A stretch of DNA of 64,000 nt from Rhizobium redzepovicii (GTDB lineage Bacteria; Pseudomonadota; Alphaproteobacteria; Rhizobiales; Rhizobiaceae). Below are positions 37,137 through 47,318 of this stretch, in pieces. A program made the translations under genes and the position numbers. Position 1 is the stretch's first letter, and every line of letters starts with the position of its first letter. The stretch spans positions 248,001 through 312,000 of the forward strand of contig NZ_JAILYH010000005.1 of NCBI RefSeq assembly GCF_019793435.1, given 5' to 3'. The notes beneath the pieces were generated by a model. The model saw nothing but the letters and a program-made list of their open reading frames with translations. It had not been told where the DNA came from and searched no databases.

Positions 37137-37336
37137 CGTTCTGCCTCGACATACCAGCATGAAAGGATCGGCAATGAACTAACCAGCCATTCTGTGCTTG
37201 CCAAGACCCGCTCTCGCGAAATCGCCCGGCCAGGACGAAGATCGGCCGCTTGTACCGCCTGCAAAACTTGACGCTACCGTGGTTTCATGGTGAAGGTCTC
37301 GACCAACCTCCCCTGATTTTCCGGAATTCGAATACC

Positions 37337-39967
37337 ATGGCCACCGAACGTTATAATCCGCGCGATGCCGAGCCCCGCTGGCAGCAGAAATGGAACGAAG
37401 ACAAGGTCTTCGAGACCGACAATTCAGATCCGCGCGAAAAATATTACGTCCTCGAAATGTTCCCCTATCCGTCGGGGCGCATCCATATGGGCCATGTCCG
37501 CAATTACGCCATGGGCGATGTCGTCGCCCGCTACAAGCGCGCCCGCGGTTACAACGTGCTGCATCCGATGGGCTGGGACGCTTTTGGCATGCCGGCGGAG
37601 AACGCCGCCATGGAGCGCGGCGTGCACCCGGCGTCCTGGACCTACCAGAATATCGGCTCGATGAAGGCGCAGTTGAAGGCCATGGGGCTTTCGCTGGACT
37701 GGAGCCGCGAATTCGCCACCTGCGACGTCGAGTATTACCAGCACCAGCAGCATCTCTTCCTGGATTTCCTGGAGAAGGGCCTGGTCTACCGCAAGCAGTC
37801 GAAGGTCAACTGGGATCCGGTCGACAATACCGTGCTCGCCAACGAGCAGGTGATCGACGGCCGCGGCTGGCGGTCCGGCGCGCTGGTCGAACAGCGCGAA
37901 CTCACGCAATGGTTCTTCAAAATCACCGATTTCAGCCAGGATCTGCTCGACGCGCTGGATACGCTCGACCAGTGGCCGGAAAAAGTGCGCCTGATGCAGA
38001 AGAACTGGATCGGCCGCTCGGAAGGCCTGACGATCCGCTGGGAGATCGTGGCGGAAACGGCACCCGCCGGGGAGACCGAGATCACCGTCTATACGACCCG
38101 GCCGGACACGCTGTTCGGCGCCTCCTTCCTGGCGATTGCCGCCGATCATCCACTGGCAAAGGATGCCGCCGCAAGGAATGCCGATATCGAGGCCTTCTGC
38201 GAGGAGTGCCGCCGCGCCGGCACCTCGCTCGCCGCCCTCGAGACCGCCGAGAAGAAGGGCATGGATACCGGCATCCGCGTCCGCCATCCGCTCGATCCAT
38301 CCTGGGAGCTGCCCGTCTACGTCGCCAATTTCGTGCTGATGGATTACGGCACCGGCGCGATCTTCGGCTGCCCCTCGGGCGACCAGCGCGACCTTGATTT
38401 TGCCAGGAAATATGGCCTTTCGGTTGTGGCCGTCGTCATGCCGAGGGATGGCGATGCGGCGAGCTTTTCCGTCGGCGACACGGCCTACGACGGCGATGGC
38501 GTGATGATCAATTCGCGCTTCCTTGATGGCAAGACGACGGAAGAAGCCTTCAATATCGTGGCCGACCGGCTGTCGGCCGCTTCGCTCGGCAATGCGCCGC
38601 AGGGTGAGCGCAAGGTCAATTTCCGTCTGCGCGACTGGGGCATTTCCCGGCAGCGTTATTGGGGCTGCCCGATCCCTGTCATCCATTGCGATGATTGCGG
38701 CGTCGTGCCGGTGCCGAAGAAGGACCTGCCGGTCAAGCTGCCCGACGACGTCACCTTCGACCAGCCGGGCAATCCGCTCGACCGTCATCCGAACTGGCGG
38801 CACGTCTCCTGCCCAACCTGCGGCAAGGATGCCCGCCGCGAGACGGATACGATGGATACGTTCGTCGATTCGAGCTGGTACTTCACCCGCTTCACCGCCC
38901 CATGGGAGGGAAAGCCAACCGATCCTGAGGCGGCTAACCGTTGGCTGCCGGTCGACCAATATATCGGCGGCATCGAGCATGCGATCCTGCACTTGCTCTA
39001 TTCCCGCTTCTTCACCCGCGCCATGCGCGAAACCGGCCATGTCGGCGTCACGGAGCCCTTCAAGGGCCTGTTCACGCAAGGCATGGTGGTGCATGAAACC
39101 TATAGCCGCGGTGCCGGCGGCAGCCGCGAGTGGGTAGCGCCGGCCGACATCCGCATTGAGGAGATCGACGGCAAACGCCGCGCCCTTCTGCTGACGACCG
39201 GTGAGGAAATTGCCATCGGCTCGATCGAGAAGATGTCGAAATCGAAGAAGAACGTTGTCGATCCCGACGATATCATCGCCTCCTATGGCGCTGATACCGC
39301 CCGTTTCTTCGTTCTGTCCGACTCTCCGCCGGAGCGCGATGTCATCTGGTCCGAAGCCGGCGTCGAAGGCGCCCATCGTTTCACCCAGCGCCTGTGGCGG
39401 CTGATTTCCGAAGCCGCGGCTGCGCTTTCCGCCGTCGCGCCTGCGCCGGCAACCGAGGGGGAAGCACTGTCGATCTCGCAGGCCGCCCACAGGACCCTGA
39501 AGGCTGTCGAGAACGATTATGACAAGCTCTGGTTCAACAAGGCCGTTGCCCGTATCTATGAACTGGTGAACGCGCTGGCGGCGCCGATGACGAGGGTTGC
39601 GGCGGGCGAGGGCGATACCACCTATCGGGCGGCAGTGCGAAATGCCGCAGAGATCCTGATCCAACTCGTCGCCCCGATGACGCCGCATCTGGCTGAGGAA
39701 TGCTGGATGGCACTCGGCAATGAAGGGCTGCTTGCCCGGACCGGCTGGCCGCAATACGACGAAACGCTCGTCATCGAAAATGATGTCGTCCTGCCGGTCC
39801 AGATCAACGGCAAGAAACGCGCTGAATTGACAATTTCTCGCGACGCAGATCAGAATGCCGTCACCAACGCCGTGCTGGATCTGGATGCGGTGAAGAACGC
39901 GTTGAACGGACAGGCACCGAAGAAGATCATCGTGGTTCCCCAAAGGATTGTGAACATTGTCGTCTGA
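37337..39967 (+). CDS. leuS: Leucyl-tRNA synthetase
   Basis: Class I aminoacyl-tRNA synthetase of 876 residues, starting at ATG 37337 ([19 protein letters not shown]). The HIGH motif is [21 protein letters not shown] near residue 40. The CP1 editing domain lies around 230-420, with [15 protein letters not shown] and its editing Thr-rich motif. The KMSKS motif is [16 protein letters not shown] near 625. [24 protein letters not shown] is the zinc-like and specific insert region. The anticodon domain and a short C-terminal domain end at RIVNIVV. The lptE start overlaps the end of leuS by 11 bp, so leuS-lptE-holA is an operon. Confidence 0.98.
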   Translation: MATERYNPRDAEPRWQQKWNEDKVFETDNSDPREKYYVLEMFPYPSGRIHMGHVRNYAMGDVVARYKRARGYNVLHPMGWDAFGMPAENAAMERGVHPASWTYQNIGSMKAQLKAMGLSLDWSREFATCDVEYYQHQQHLFLDFLEKGLVYRKQSKVNWDPVDNTVLANEQVIDGRGWRSGALVEQRELTQWFFKITDFSQDLLDALDTLDQWPEKVRLMQKNWIGRSEGLTIRWEIVAETAPAGETEITVYTTRPDTLFGASFLAIAADHPLAKDAAARNADIEAFCEECRRAGTSLAALETAEKKGMDTGIRVRHPLDPSWELPVYVANFVLMDYGTGAIFGCPSGDQRDLDFARKYGLSVVAVVMPRDGDAASFSVGDTAYDGDGVMINSRFLDGKTTEEAFNIVADRLSAASLGNAPQGERKVNFRLRDWGISRQRYWGCPIPVIHCDDCGVVPVPKKDLPVKLPDDVTFDQPGNPLDRHPNWRHVSCPTCGKDARRETDTMDTFVDSSWYFTRFTAPWEGKPTDPEAANRWLPVDQYIGGIEHAILHLLYSRFFTRAMRETGHVGVTEPFKGLFTQGMVVHETYSRGAGGSREWVAPADIRIEEIDGKRRALLLTTGEEIAIGSIEKMSKSKKNVVDPDDIIASYGADTARFFVLSDSPPERDVIWSEAGVEGAHRFTQRLWRLISEAAAALSAVAPAPATEGEALSISQAAHRTLKAVENDYDKLWFNKAVARIYELVNALAAPMTRVAAGEGDTTYRAAVRNAAEILIQLVAPMTPHLAEECWMALGNEGLLARTGWPQYDETLVIENDVVLPVQINGKKRAELTISRDADQNAVTNAVLDLDAVKNALNGQAPKKIIVVPQRIVNIVV

Positions 39968-40478
39968 TATCGCTTGCAAGCTGGCTCGCAACGCCGGCAT
40001 CGCCATGATCCTTGCCTCCGCGGCTTTTCTCTCTGCCTGCCAGGTCCGGCCGCTTTATTCGGAAAATTCCGGTCTCATCGAAAAGCTTGCCGCGGTCGGC
40101 TTTTCCCCGGCAGGCAGCCGGATCGAGCAGCAGGTCCGCAATCATCTGATCTTCATGGCGTCGCGTGGTGCCGGCGAACCTGAAAAACCGGATTATCAGG
40201 TCGACTTGCACGTCACTTCATCCGTGGCCGATACGCTGCTTACAGATTCAGCCGATACGTCGCGTGCCGGTCGCGTCACCGTCAGCGTTACCTACACGCT
40301 GCGCGCGGCAACCGACAACCATGTCATCAAGGCCGGCAGCCGCTCGACCACGGCACTGGTGGATTTCCCTGACCAGGAGTTCGCCAAGCAGCGGGCAATC
40401 CGCGATGCCCAGAACCGCGCGGCGGACCAGGTGGCGGAATTCGTCGGGGCCGATATCGCCGCTGCGCTCAGCCGCTGA
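39957..40478 (+). CDS. lptE: LPS-assembly lipoprotein LptE
   Basis: A 173-residue outer-membrane lipoprotein with signal and lipobox [11 protein letters not shown] (Cys at residue 28). RPLYSENS follows the Cys, as in alphaproteobacterial LptE. LptE plugs the LptD barrel that inserts lipopolysaccharide in the outer leaflet. The reading frame has no ATG or GTG upstream of the signal; the best start is TTG 39957, with AAGGA about 10 bp upstream, inside the end of leuS (11-bp overlap). The position between leuS and holA is the same as in many bacteria (leuS-lptE-holA), which supports the call despite low sequence conservation. Confidence 0.87.
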   Translation: MSSDIACKLARNAGIAMILASAAFLSACQVRPLYSENSGLIEKLAAVGFSPAGSRIEQQVRNHLIFMASRGAGEPEKPDYQVDLHVTSSVADTLLTDSADTSRAGRVTVSVTYTLRAATDNHVIKAGSRSTTALVDFPDQEFAKQRAIRDAQNRAADQVAEFVGADIAAALSR

Positions 40479-40488
40479 GGGCGGGGAT

Positions 40489-41529
40489 GTGGCGGAGATC
40501 AAATCCCACGAATTCGAAACCTTCCTGCAGAAATCGGCGCGGAACTATCGGATCTTCGTCATTTATGGGCCCGACCGCGGTCTGGTGTCCGAACGGGCCG
40601 CTCAGCTGGCCGGTAAGACCGGTGTGGCCCTTGATGATCCCTTCTCGCTGACCAAACTCGATATCGGCGACCTGCAGAAGGATCCCGGACGGTTGGTCGA
40701 CGAGGCCCAATCTATCGGATTGTTCGGTGGTGAGAAGTTGATCTGGATCCGCGGCGCCGCCAATGAGAAATATCTTGTCGACCCCTTGGCGCTGCTGGCC
40801 GAAAAGCCACTCGAAGCCACCCGTCTGATCGTCGAAGCCGGCGATTTGAAGAAGGGTTCGCTGCTGCGCAAGACGGCTGAGAGCGCGCGATCGATCATGA
40901 CGATCCCGTCTTATGCCGATGACAGTCGCGCCCTGAACACTCTGATCGATGCCGAATTGAATGCGGAAAAGCTCGGCATCACGCCGGCCGCCCGCCAGGC
41001 GCTGATTGCCTTGATCGGCGGCGACCGCATCGCTTCACGCAACGAGGTGCGCAAGCTCGCGCTCTATTGCCGTGGTTTCCCGACGGTCGAAGAACATCAC
41101 GTTACCGAAATAATCGGCGACGCCAGTGCGATCTCCGTTGACGATGCCGTCGACGCCATTTTAAGTGGCGATCTCAACGGTTTTCTGCACGCAATGCAGA
41201 AGATCAGCAGCTCTAAAACCGCGATCTTTCTTGTGTTGCAAGCATGCCTCAAGCAGTTTCAGCTTCTCGATACAATGCGGGCCGAAATGGAAGAAAAACG
41301 CCTGCAGGCGCCTCAGATCATGCAGACGATGGGCCGCCATTTGCATTTCCGCCGCAAGCCGATTATCGAACAGGCGCTGCGCCAGTGGACCGCGGAAGCC
41401 ATCGCGCGTGAATCCAATCGTCTGCAGGCCGCCATTCTGCAAAGCCGCCGGCGACAGGTGCTGGAAGATAGCGTTGCGATGCAGACGCTTTTGTCCACGA
41501 CCCTTCAATCCGGCCGCAAATCCGCCTGA
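40489..41529 (+). CDS. holA: DNA polymerase III delta subunit
   Basis: A clamp-loader subunit of 346 residues that opens the beta sliding clamp. The start is GTG 40489 (VAEIKSHEFETFLQ), 11 bases after the lptE stop. VIYGPDRGLVSERAAQL near 24 is the degenerate P-loop-like segment of HolA. RLIVEAGDLKKGSLLRKTAES near 120 and HLHFRRKPIIEQALRQW near 285 are also typical. No functional Walker A is expected for delta. It is the last gene of leuS-lptE-holA and is convergent with parB, 60 bp apart, with a hairpin between. Confidence 0.92.
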   Translation: MAEIKSHEFETFLQKSARNYRIFVIYGPDRGLVSERAAQLAGKTGVALDDPFSLTKLDIGDLQKDPGRLVDEAQSIGLFGGEKLIWIRGAANEKYLVDPLALLAEKPLEATRLIVEAGDLKKGSLLRKTAESARSIMTIPSYADDSRALNTLIDAELNAEKLGITPAARQALIALIGGDRIASRNEVRKLALYCRGFPTVEEHHVTEIIGDASAISVDDAVDAILSGDLNGFLHAMQKISSSKTAIFLVLQACLKQFQLLDTMRAEMEEKRLQAPQIMQTMGRHLHFRRKPIIEQALRQWTAEAIARESNRLQAAILQSRRRQVLEDSVAMQTLLSTTLQSGRKSA

Positions 41530-41557
41530 CCAAACCTCGTCAATACATGTCGTTATC

Positions 41558-41580
41558 CCGGAACTGGTGCGCAGTTCCGG
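41558..41580. terminator. Hairpin between holA and parB (possible bidirectional terminator)
   Basis: A perfect 9-bp stem CCGGAACTG / CAGTTCCGG with a 5-base loop, but no T-run on either side. Confidence 0.45.
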
Positions 41581-41589
41581 CAACTTGCA

Positions 41590-42471
41590 TCAACGCCTTT
41601 CGAGCAAACGGCAGATTTCTTCGAGCTGCTCCAGTGACTTGTACGAAATTTTGATCTGGCCACCGCTCGTCTTGTGATTGATCGCAACATCGAGACCGAG
41701 TGCATCGGACAGCGTCCGCTCCAAGGCCAGCGTGTCTGAATCCTTCTGATCTCGCCGCGAGGCGGCCAGCTGCGGCTCGGATTGAGCTTTGATATTGTTT
41801 TGCGCCAGCTTTTCTGCATCGCGCACCGACATGCCTTTGGCAACGATGGTGCGAGCAAGACCCGCTGGATCCGGCGTCGAAACCAGTGCGCGCGCATGCC
41901 CGGCCGACAAGCTGCCAGCGGCCAACAGATCACGAACCGGATCGGGCAGTTTCAGCAGCCGCAGCGAGTTTGCAACATGGCTGCGGCTCTTGCCGATGAT
42001 TTCGCCGAGGTCGTTTTGCGTATAACCATATTCCGCGATCAGCTGCTCGTAACCCAGGGCCTCTTCGAGTGGATTGAGATCGGCGCGCTGTACGTTCTCG
42101 ACAATGGCGATCTCCAGCGCCGTCTTGTCATCCACGTCCCGGACAATAACAGGGATCTCGATCAGCCCAGCCAGTTGGGCGGCGCGCCAGCGTCGCTCGC
42201 CGGCGATGATCTCGTATCGGTCGCGGTCCATCGTCCGCACGACGATCGGCTGCACGATACCGTGCTGTCGAATGGAGCTGGCGAGATCGTGCAGTTCGGT
42301 ATCATCGAAGAAACGACGGGGATTGCGCGGATTGCGGCTGACGAACTCGATCGGGATCATTCTATCAGCACTGATCGTCCGCTCGGCTTCCACCGGAACA
42401 GGCTGATCCATTTCACCAATCAGCGCCGCAAGGCCGCGGCCCAATCGCCTTTTCGATACATCGTCATTCAT
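41590..42471 (-). CDS. parB: Chromosome partitioning protein ParB
   Basis: A 293-residue ParB/Spo0J. The N-terminal LGRGLAALIGE (residues 10-20) is the ParA-contact motif. The CTP-binding domain has GERRWRAAQLAGL (91-103) and ENVQRADLNPLEEA (125-138). The helix-turn-helix for parS recognition is YTQNDLGEIIGKSRSHVANSLRLLKLP (about 150-176). The C-terminal dimerisation segment is SYKSLEQLEEICRLLERR. It would bind the parS sites found in rsmG, at the mnmE stop, at maf/aroE and after leuB, and slide as a CTP clamp. It is the last gene of the rsmG-parA-parB run, 27 bp after parA. Confidence 0.97.
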   Translation of the reverse strand: MNDDVSKRRLGRGLAALIGEMDQPVPVEAERTISADRMIPIEFVSRNPRNPRRFFDDTELHDLASSIRQHGIVQPIVVRTMDRDRYEIIAGERRWRAAQLAGLIEIPVIVRDVDDKTALEIAIVENVQRADLNPLEEALGYEQLIAEYGYTQNDLGEIIGKSRSHVANSLRLLKLPDPVRDLLAAGSLSAGHARALVSTPDPAGLARTIVAKGMSVRDAEKLAQNNIKAQSEPQLAASRRDQKDSDTLALERTLSDALGLDVAINHKTSGGQIKISYKSLEQLEEICRLLERR

Positions 42472-42498
42472 GATCCAAACTCACCCCTGCAATAATAA

Positions 42499-43293
42499 CT
42501 ATGCTGCCAGCCTCTGGCGCTCGCGTTGAATGACCTCCGACGCAAGCTGCAGATAGGCCTGGCTGCCGGCGCATTTCAAATCATAGAGAATGGCCGGTTT
42601 GCCGTAGGAGGGCGCCTCGGAGACCCGAACGTTGCGCGGAATTAACGTGTGGTAAACCTTTTCGCCAAGATGTGTGCGCACATCGTTGACCACTTGCTGG
42701 GCAAGATTGTTGCGCGCATCGAACATCGTCAAGACGATTCCCTGAATATCCAGGCGCGGGTTAACCGTCCGGCGAACTTGGCTGACGGTCTCGAGCAATT
42801 GGCTCAACCCCTCCAGGGCGAAGAATTCACACTGCAGCGGTACCAGCACCGAATGGGCCGCCGCCATCGCATTCATTGTCAGCAAGTTGAAGGAGGGTGG
42901 GCAGTCCAGGAGAATATACGAAAATGCCATGGCTTCGGGCGACGACAGCGCCTTGCGCAATTTGAACACCCGATCGCTCTGCTGCGAAATCTCCATCTCG
43001 ACACCGAGCAGATCCATCGTCGAAGGAACGATGAAGAGATTGGGCACGGCGGTCTCGAGTGTCACTTCGGTGATTCCGTGCTCGCCGATCATCAGGTCGT
43101 AGGAGGATAGCTTGCGATCTCGACGGTCGATGCCGAGGCCAGTGCTGGCATTTCCCTGCGGATCGAGATCGACGATCAGGACACGCTCGCCAATAGCAGC
43201 GAGCGCCGTTGCCAGATTGATAGCGGTAGTCGTTTTGCCAACGCCACCCTTTTGATTTGCGATGGTGATAATCCGATGTCGTTCGCCAGCCAT
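42499..43293 (-). CDS. parA: Chromosome partitioning ATPase ParA
   Basis: A 264-residue ParA/Soj ATPase that moves ParB-parS complexes along the nucleoid. The deviant Walker A KGGVGKTTTA covers residues 15-24 (signature Lys15 and Lys20). VLIVDLDPQGNAST near 38 and YILLDCPPSFN near 125 are Walker A' and B. There is no N-terminal DNA-binding extension, so it is the chromosomal (Soj) type and not the repABC-plasmid RepA type. It lies 19 bp after the rsmG stop and 27 bp before parB. This supports the view that the window is the main chromosome. Confidence 0.97.
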   Translation of the reverse strand: MAGERHRIITIANQKGGVGKTTTAINLATALAAIGERVLIVDLDPQGNASTGLGIDRRDRKLSSYDLMIGEHGITEVTLETAVPNLFIVPSTMDLLGVEMEISQQSDRVFKLRKALSSPEAMAFSYILLDCPPSFNLLTMNAMAAAHSVLVPLQCEFFALEGLSQLLETVSQVRRTVNPRLDIQGIVLTMFDARNNLAQQVVNDVRTHLGEKVYHTLIPRNVRVSEAPSYGKPAILYDLKCAGSQAYLQLASEVIQRERQRLAA

Positions 43294-43312
43294 TGCCGCA
43301 ATATCCGATCTG

Positions 43313-43930
43313 TTAAACCAAGCGCCGGAGATTCGATATTTCCAGAATGACAGATTCCTGCTCGACGGCGCTACTATGTTCTAACAGATCGAATTCCCAC
43401 CGACCACGTGCTTTGTCGATTTCCCTCAGGTAATCCCGGCCTTTATGAAAAAAGCCGCGGCAATCTTTTTGGCCCAGCATCCAGTGAGCGGAATATCCGA
43501 GCAGTCCGTCAAGGTCGGCGAGCGCCCGGGCCGAAATCGCCCCGCATCTACCGATCTCTGCATGGGCATCTTCGATCCGGGTGCTGTGCACGCTCCCGCG
43601 AGCATTTGTTTCCCGCAACGCCGTCCGGAGAAAGGCGGCCTTCTTATGATTGCTCTCGACCAGATGTACCCATCCGTCCTGCAGCTCGGCCAGAAAGATC
43701 GCCGTAATGACACCGGGAAAACCGCCGCCGCTTCCGAGGTCGGCCCAGATAACCGGCTTGGGATGGATTTGAAACACTTGGCTGCTGTCGGCGATGTGCC
43801 GGTTCCAGAGATCGTCGAGTGTCGACGGCGCCACCAGGTTGATGGTTTTTGCCCACTTCTGAAAGAGCGCCGCGAAGTGTTGAAGCCGTTCCTGTGTTTC
43901 ACGTGAAACACGTAAGCCGTTTAATTCCAT
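43313..43930 (-). CDS. rsmG: 16S rRNA (guanine-527-N7)-methyltransferase
   Basis: A 205-residue RsmG/GidB that methylates G527 of 16S rRNA. ATG 43930 was chosen; a TTG 12 bp upstream is less likely. [21 protein letters not shown] near residue 67 is the SAM-binding loop, and [18 protein letters not shown] near 95 follows. [16 protein letters not shown] near 140 matches the family. The N-terminal [10 protein letters not shown] is encoded through a perfect parS palindrome (43895-43910), so DNA and protein constraint overlap. It sits between mnmG (22-bp gap) and parA (19-bp gap), the classic gidA-gidB-parA-parB order. Confidence 0.96.
   Translation of the reverse strand: MELNGLRVSRETQERLQHFAALFQKWAKTINLVAPSTLDDLWNRHIADSSQVFQIHPKPVIWADLGSGGGFPGVITAIFLAELQDGWVHLVESNHKKAAFLRTALRETNARGSVHSTRIEDAHAEIGRCGAISARALADLDGLLGYSAHWMLGQKDCRGFFHKGRDYLREIDKARGRWEFDLLEHSSAVEQESVILEISNLRRLV
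43895..43910. promoter_or_regulatory. Perfect parS site inside rsmG
   Basis: TGTTTCACGTGAAACA is a perfect 16-bp palindrome, extendable to 18 bp with G/C at 43894 and 43911. It matches the ParB-binding consensus and lies within codons 7-12 of rsmG, 1.4 kb from parB. Confidence 0.92.
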
Positions 43931-43952
43931 TCTCACTCTCAATATATTGTAT

Positions 43953-45830
43953 CTAGGCGCTATATCGCTCGGAAGTGTTGCGTCGACGCAGGTGCACGAG
44001 CAATAGTGCGATGGCCGCAGGCGTCATTCCTTCCACGACTGCGGCCTGGGCAATATTGAAAGGCCGCGCAGCGCCGAGCTTTGCCTTAAGCTCGTTCGAA
44101 AGCCCGGAAAGCGCCGCATAGTCGAAATCAGCCGGGATATACCGTTCCTCGTCGCGCTGCTGATCGGCAATCGCCGCGGCCTGCCGATCGAGATAAACTG
44201 AATAGCCCGCTTCGATTTCCAATGCCTCCGTGACTTTCTCGGAAATCGTTCCAAGCTCATCAGGCCACACTTTTCGCAGGACATCGAAATCATAGTTCGG
44301 ATAGGAGAGCAAGTCATAGGCCGTTCGGCGCTGGCCGTCGAGATTGATGTTCAAACCGACGCGGCGCGCCTCGTTCGGCGTCACGGTCAATGACTGCAGC
44401 AGCACCCGTCCCGCTTCGATCTCTGTCTGATATCGTGTGAATCGCCGTTTTCGTTCACCGCTCACACATCCAAGCTGTATCGCCAACGGCGTCAGGCGCA
44501 TATCGGCATTGTCAGCCCTGAGCGTCAGCCGATATTCCGCACGCGACGTAAACATTCGATACGGTTCCGTAACGCCGCGGGACGTCAAGTCATCAATCAT
44601 CACCCCAATATAGGAATTCGTGCGGCTGAAATGAAACGGATCCGAATCGCTGCTTCGCAACGCAGCATTCAGCCCCGCGGCCAAACCCTGGGCGGCCGCC
44701 TCCTCGTAACCCGTGGTGCCATTGATTTGACCCGCGAGAAACAGACCTCTCAGCCGTTTGACCTCAAGCGAGCGCGTCAGCTCCCTCGGATCGACATGAT
44801 CATATTCGATCGCGTAACCTGGCTGAATAATTCTCGCCCTCTCGAGACCGGGAATCGTCTTGATGAATTCAGCTTGGACCTCTGCTGGCAGAGATGTTGA
44901 GATCCCATTCGGATAGACAGTATCATCGTCCAAACCTTCAGGCTCAAGAAAGACCTGATGTCCGTCCCGCTCTCCGAACTTGACCAGCTTGTCTTCGATC
45001 GACGGACAATAGCGCGGACCCACGCCTTCGATCTGGCCGGAATACATGGCCGACCGCATGATGTTGTCAACGATGATGCGATGTGTCGCCTCGGTCGTCC
45101 GGGTGACCCCACATTTGATCTGCGGAGTGGTAATCGCATCGGTCATCAGCGAGAAGGGGGTAAGCTCCTCGTCGGCCCCCTGGCGACCAACGGCCTGCCA
45201 GTCGATGGTCTTTCCATCCAGTCGCGCCGGTGTCCCGGTCTTCAGCCGTCCCAGCCGCAATCCAAGCCTGGCCAGGGTAGCCGACAGCCCGATCGACGGT
45301 GCTTCGCCCACGCGGCCAGCCGGCGTCTTTTCTGAACCGATATGAATGAGGCCGCGAAGAAAGGTCCCGGTCGTCAGAACAACGGCCGCCGCTCCAAGCA
45401 TGCGACCATCCTGCATGATCACCCCGGCCACGCGGCCATCGACGACCTTCAGATCAAAGGCGTCACCTTCGACGATATCCAAACCGGCAGTGGCTTCGAT
45501 CGCCGCCAACATCGCCAGACGATAAAGTTTTCGATCGGCCTGGGTCCGCGGTCCGCGTACGGCCGCGCCTTTTTTCTTGTTCAGCATCCTGAACTGGATA
45601 CCGGCGACATCGGCGACGCGCCCCATGAGCCCGTCCATCGCGTCGATCTCGCGAACCAAATGGCCCTTGCCGAGCCCGCCGATTGCCGGATTGCAGGACA
45701 TCACCCCGATCGTATCGCGTCTATGTGTCACCAAAGCGGTTTTGGCGCCAAGGCGCGCGGCCGCACTGGAAGCTTCCGACCCCGCATGGCCACCACCGAT
45801 CACAATGACATCATAGACATTATCGGTCAT
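43953..45830 (-). CDS. mnmG: tRNA uridine 5-carboxymethylaminomethyl modification enzyme MnmG (GidA)
   Basis: A 625-residue FAD enzyme that works with MnmE to install cmnm5 at wobble U34 of several tRNAs. ATG 45830 has GGAG upstream. [21 protein letters not shown] near residue 7 is the FAD dinucleotide motif. [24 protein letters not shown] near 44 is the GidA signature with a catalytic Cys. [31 protein letters not shown] and [22 protein letters not shown] near 440 are all conserved. The C-terminal helical domain binds MnmE. It is located between mnmE and rsmG on the same strand. Confidence 0.98.
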   Translation of the reverse strand: MTDNVYDVIVIGGGHAGSEASSAAARLGAKTALVTHRRDTIGVMSCNPAIGGLGKGHLVREIDAMDGLMGRVADVAGIQFRMLNKKKGAAVRGPRTQADRKLYRLAMLAAIEATAGLDIVEGDAFDLKVVDGRVAGVIMQDGRMLGAAAVVLTTGTFLRGLIHIGSEKTPAGRVGEAPSIGLSATLARLGLRLGRLKTGTPARLDGKTIDWQAVGRQGADEELTPFSLMTDAITTPQIKCGVTRTTEATHRIIVDNIMRSAMYSGQIEGVGPRYCPSIEDKLVKFGERDGHQVFLEPEGLDDDTVYPNGISTSLPAEVQAEFIKTIPGLERARIIQPGYAIEYDHVDPRELTRSLEVKRLRGLFLAGQINGTTGYEEAAAQGLAAGLNAALRSSDSDPFHFSRTNSYIGVMIDDLTSRGVTEPYRMFTSRAEYRLTLRADNADMRLTPLAIQLGCVSGERKRRFTRYQTEIEAGRVLLQSLTVTPNEARRVGLNINLDGQRRTAYDLLSYPNYDFDVLRKVWPDELGTISEKVTEALEIEAGYSVYLDRQAAAIADQQRDEERYIPADFDYAALSGLSNELKAKLGAARPFNIAQAAVVEGMTPAAIALLLVHLRRRNTSERYSA

Positions 45831-45853
45831 ACGATACTCCAAATCTACCCGTC

Positions 45854-45867
45854 GTTTCAGGTGAAGC
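45854..45867. promoter_or_regulatory. Weak parS-like site upstream of mnmG
   Basis: GTTTCAGGTGAAGC matches the 14-bp parS core at 12 positions but lacks the CACGTG centre. It lies 18 bp from a better site and may be chance. Confidence 0.25.
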
Positions 45868-45884
45868 CGCGGCATAAACCCCGG

Positions 45885-45900
45885 TGTTTCACGTGAATCA
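45885..45900. promoter_or_regulatory. parS-like site overlapping the mnmE stop codon (one mismatch)
   Basis: TGTTTCACGTGAATCA on the plus strand reads TGATTCACGTGAAACA on the minus strand. The leading TGA is the mnmE stop codon. The 16 bases are identical to the site at maf/aroE. Confidence 0.82.
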
Positions 45901-47217
45901 CTTGCCGATACAAAACTCTGAGAAGATCACGCCGAGCAGCTGCTCGACATCCACTCTCCCGGTGATTCTGCCCAAATAGTCCGCAGCAATGCGAAGCTGC
46001 TCGGTCCGCAGCTCCAGATTGACATCTGTCGCCGAAATGGCGTTCTCAAGTGCCGCCAAACATTTCGCTAGCGAATCCTTATGCCGCTGGCGGCTTGGGA
46101 TTGCCATGGACAGGCCGGTAAACCGCGTGCCGACGCTGTTGCCGATCACCTGCCGCAATTCCGACAAGCCGTCACCTGTTGTCGTCGATATCTGCAGGTC
46201 GTAATGACCCGAGATCACATCCACAAGATCCTTCTTCGTGCCGACAGTAACATGTGGCGCAGCCTGGTCCAAGTCGTCAGGGAGCAGGGGGTTCGTCATG
46301 TCGACCAGCAGCAAGACGAGATCGGCATCTCGCAGCGCGACACGGGCGCGCCGCACGCCCTCCTTCTCGACCCGGTCATCCGCCTCGCGAAGACCCGCCG
46401 TGTCATAGAGCTTGATCAGGTAACCATCAATATCCAGATCGACCTGAAGGACATCGCGGGTGGTTCCGGCGATATCCGTGACAATCGCCACCTCGCGTCG
46501 CGCGAGAGCGTTCAGCAGGCTGGATTTCCCCGCATTCGGTGCCCCGGCGATGACCACCTTGAAGCCGTCCCGGATAATCTCTCCCGCCGACGCTACCGAC
46601 AGGTGCTGCCCGATATCATCGCGCAGCCGTTCCATGTCAGCCCAGACCATGTCGGATACCGAGCCTGGAACATCATCCTCATCGGGAAAATCAAGTTCCG
46701 CCTCGATCAGCGCGCGTGCACGCGTTAATCGTTCCGCCCACGAATCGTAAATCAAGGAAAGACCGCCAGCACTCTGTTCGACCGCAAGGCGCCGCTGCAT
46801 CTCGGTTTCTGCGCCGATAAGATCGGCCAGGCCCTCAACCTCGACGAGATCAAGCTTGCCGTTTTCAAAAGCGCGGCGGGAGAACTCGCCCTCAACCGCC
46901 ATTCGAACGCCCGGGATTTCATTAAGGGTCTCAAACAATGCCGCCAGCACAGCTTTGCTGCCGTGCAGCTGCAGTTCGGCGACATCTTCGCCGGTAAACG
47001 AGCGTGGCCCAGGGAAAAACAGTACGAGGCCGCTGTCGATCTGGCGGTTGTTACGAGTCCGAATCGTTCGACGCGCTGCATATCGGGCTGCCGGAACCGA
47101 TCCGACGAGCGTAGCCAATATGTCCTTGGTCAACGGGCCGCTGATTCGAACGACCGACACACCTGAGGGTGTGGCACCGCTCGATAGCGCATAGATCGTG
47201 TCATACAGCATGGCCAT
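45898..47217 (-). CDS. mnmE: tRNA modification GTPase MnmE (TrmE)
   Basis: A 439-residue GTPase partner of MnmG. ATG 47217 ([14 protein letters not shown]) was chosen; ATG 47211 is an alternative. The N-terminal folate-binding domain has [11 protein letters not shown] near residue 20. The G domain, embedded in helices, has [31 protein letters not shown] near 225-255 (G1 and G2), DTAGLR near 270 (G3) and TKKD near 335 (G4; NKxD is usual, here GTKKDL). The C-terminal CIGK is the catalytic Cys tetrapeptide of MnmE. The stop codon is part of a parS-like site. Confidence 0.97.
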   Translation of the reverse strand: MAMLYDTIYALSSGATPSGVSVVRISGPLTKDILATLVGSVPAARYAARRTIRTRNNRQIDSGLVLFFPGPRSFTGEDVAELQLHGSKAVLAALFETLNEIPGVRMAVEGEFSRRAFENGKLDLVEVEGLADLIGAETEMQRRLAVEQSAGGLSLIYDSWAERLTRARALIEAELDFPDEDDVPGSVSDMVWADMERLRDDIGQHLSVASAGEIIRDGFKVVIAGAPNAGKSSLLNALARREVAIVTDIAGTTRDVLQVDLDIDGYLIKLYDTAGLREADDRVEKEGVRRARVALRDADLVLLLVDMTNPLLPDDLDQAAPHVTVGTKKDLVDVISGHYDLQISTTTGDGLSELRQVIGNSVGTRFTGLSMAIPSRQRHKDSLAKCLAALENAISATDVNLELRTEQLRIAADYLGRITGRVDVEQLLGVIFSEFCIGK

Positions 47218-47256
47218 ATCGCCTGTTTCGGTTCGACCCCGAATCGATCCTGCCAA

Positions 47257-47294
47257 ACAGAAAAGCTGGCGACATCGTCGGATGCCTCCAGCTT
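47257..47294 (-). terminator. Rho-independent-like terminator after rho
   Basis: Stem AAGCTGG ... CATC / GATG ... CCAGCTT, followed on the minus strand by TTCTGTTT. It sits between the rho stop and the mnmE start. Confidence 0.6.
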
Positions 47295-47318
47295 CTATAG
47301 GATGAATCCGGCTAAGGA

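Noticed and set aside
37424..40006. 860-residue open frame opposite leuS
   Set aside because: It is a mirror of leuS produced by codon bias; it has no ribosome site and no recognisable motif, while leuS on the other strand is unmistakable.
41590..43293. repABC-type plasmid partition locus
   Set aside because: parA and parB lie in the mnmG-rsmG-parA-parB order with no repC, and ParA lacks the N-terminal extension of RepA; this is the chromosomal system.
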